Assembly: GCA_965229695.1 (NCBI GenBank) | Contig: OZ245921.1 | Coordinates: 1,612,001-1,676,000 of the forward strand | DNA length: 64,000 nt | Source: JANSYL01 sp965229695 | GTDB taxonomy: Bacteria; Pseudomonadota; Alphaproteobacteria; Rhodobacterales; Rhodobacteraceae | Direction of reading: 5' to 3' | Shown: positions 63,420 to 64,000 of the stretch, one piece after another | How positions within the stretch are numbered: position 1 is the first letter of the stretch | Layout of the letters: the number at the start of each line of letters is the position of its first letter | Position numbers and translations under genes: made by a program | Notes under the pieces: generated by a model | The model's input: the letters and a program-made list of their open reading frames with translations, nothing else | The model's database searches: none | Told to the model about the DNA's origin: nothing

Positions 63420-64000
63420 CGCCGACCTCGATCTCGGCTTCGAACCCAAGGGTCTTGGGGTCGAACTCATAATGCGCACCGCAGAACTGACAATCTGCGG
63501 TGACGATGCCCTCATCGGTTGTCATGTGGCCGATATCGCGGGCCGAATAGATCGACAGGCTTTCGCGCACACGGTCGGACGAACAGGTGCAGCCGAACTT
63601 CACCGGCAACGCATCGTAAACCCGCGGCGCTTCTTCGTGGAAGAGACGCAGAAGCAGATCGGTCGGCGTGATATGCGGCCCGATCAGTTCCAGCTGATCC
63701 ACCGTATCCAGCAGCAGATTGGCGCGGTTCCAGTTTTCGCCTTCGTCGTCGTCCAGAAGGTCACTGGCCGCGATCAAGCCACCCTCGCCCGAGCCGCCCT
63801 CACCCGACATCTCGGGGGAGGCTTTGGGCATGTGCTGCAACATCACACCACCGGCGCGCCAGCTTTCTGGGCTGCCGGGTTCTTGGCTGCGGCCATAGCT
63901 CAGCGCGAAGCGGGTGGGCAGCTGTTCGGATTGGGCAAAATAAGCCTCGGCACAGGCGGTCAGCGAGCCACCGGCCAAGGGCGTGATACCTTGATAAGGC
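63403..64000 (-). CDS. hslO: redox-regulated chaperone Hsp33, 5' end beyond the window
   Basis: The visible 198 residues are the C-terminal part of Hsp33: PYQGITPLAGGSL near the edge, and the zinc-binding cysteines CTC (FGCTCSSDR) and CQFC that sense oxidation. The frame is open to base 64000, so the N-terminal half lies outside. Under oxidative stress Hsp33 releases zinc and binds unfolding proteins. It heads an operon with the Nudix and tRNA nucleotidyltransferase genes. Confidence 0.94.
   Translation of the reverse strand, partial: PYQGITPLAGGSLTACAEAYFAQSEQLPTRFALSYGRSQEPGSPESWRAGGVMLQHMPKASPEMSGEGGSGEGGLIAASDLLDDDEGENWNRANLLLDTVDQLELIGPHITPTDLLLRLFHEEAPRVYDALPVKFGCTCSSDRVRESLSIYSARDIGHMTTDEGIVTADCQFCGAHYEFDPKTLGFEAEIEVGDGTPG

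Noticed and set aside
1..64000. CRISPR array, insertion sequence, prophage or tRNA-linked island
   Set aside because: No regularly spaced repeats, transposase, integrase, phage genes or tRNA genes are seen in the window.

Overview
This window is a high-GC alphaproteobacterial chromosome segment, most likely from a Rhodobacteraceae (Roseobacter-lineage) bacterium. The basis is the minus-strand order rpsT-dnaA-dnaN-recF-...-gyrB, a petP-petR regulator pair, a NavBac-type sodium channel, an ArsR-ArsC fusion beside GAPDH and arsJ, and the remains of a roseobacter-style flagellar cluster. Nearly all DNA is coding, many neighbours share 1- or 4-nt start/stop overlaps, and I see no rRNA, tRNA, IS element or CRISPR array.

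Layout. 1-4.2 kb: pncA, trhO, a DUF2461 protein, a secreted alpha/beta hydrolase and a membrane protein. 4.2-12.5 kb: the replication block gyrB, a LysE exporter, a VOC protein, recF, dnaN, dnaA and rpsT. The exporter and VOC genes are inserted between recF and gyrB with overlapping ends. 12.7-19.1 kb: a serine-hydroxymethyltransferase-like enzyme, an Xre/RES toxin-antitoxin pair, an enoyl-CoA hydratase, mutM, and ubiE-ubiB for ubiquinone. 19.1-24.8 kb: a flagellar remnant (flgD, fliK, a flgJ-like gene, a possible flgN-like gene, a 5' stub of flagellin fused tail-on to the 3' end of flgE, and motB). This looks like the two outer edges of a flagellar cluster after one internal deletion. 24.9-29.9 kb: an RND efflux pair with a divergent TetR regulator and a clear operator palindrome. 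29.9-33.0 kb: an arsenic operon (arsR-arsC fusion, GAPDH, arsJ). 33.1-35.9 kb: a ferric-iron ABC permease and binding protein, each preceded by a TGA-N9-TCA box. 36-41.6 kb: an MFS transporter, an RNA helicase, asd and a DUF4139 protein. 41.6-44.7 kb: an SRPBCC protein, then a bicarbonate module (beta-carbonic anhydrase, SbtA-like permease, PII-like SbtB). 44.8-49.8 kb: leucyl aminopeptidase, NlpC/P60, DUF2794, ilvE and petPR. 49.8-53.8 kb: an HDAC-family deacetylase, xseB, ispA and dxs, supplying isoprenoid precursors for quinones among others. 53.8-64 kb: a long minus-strand array that reads from hslO (cut by the window edge) through a Nudix hydrolase, a CCA-type nucleotidyltransferase, a LysE exporter, a paired ABC exporter, a VOC protein, an RNA methyltransferase, a voltage-gated sodium channel, a Crp/Fnr regulator and a DUF2892 protein.

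The items most worth following are the flagellin/flgE deletion junction, the sodium channel translationally coupled to a cysteine-containing Crp regulator, the carbonic anhydrase-SbtA-SbtB module, and several RNA hairpins placed at start codons or between core replication genes. All functional calls are from reading the sequence; no database search was run.
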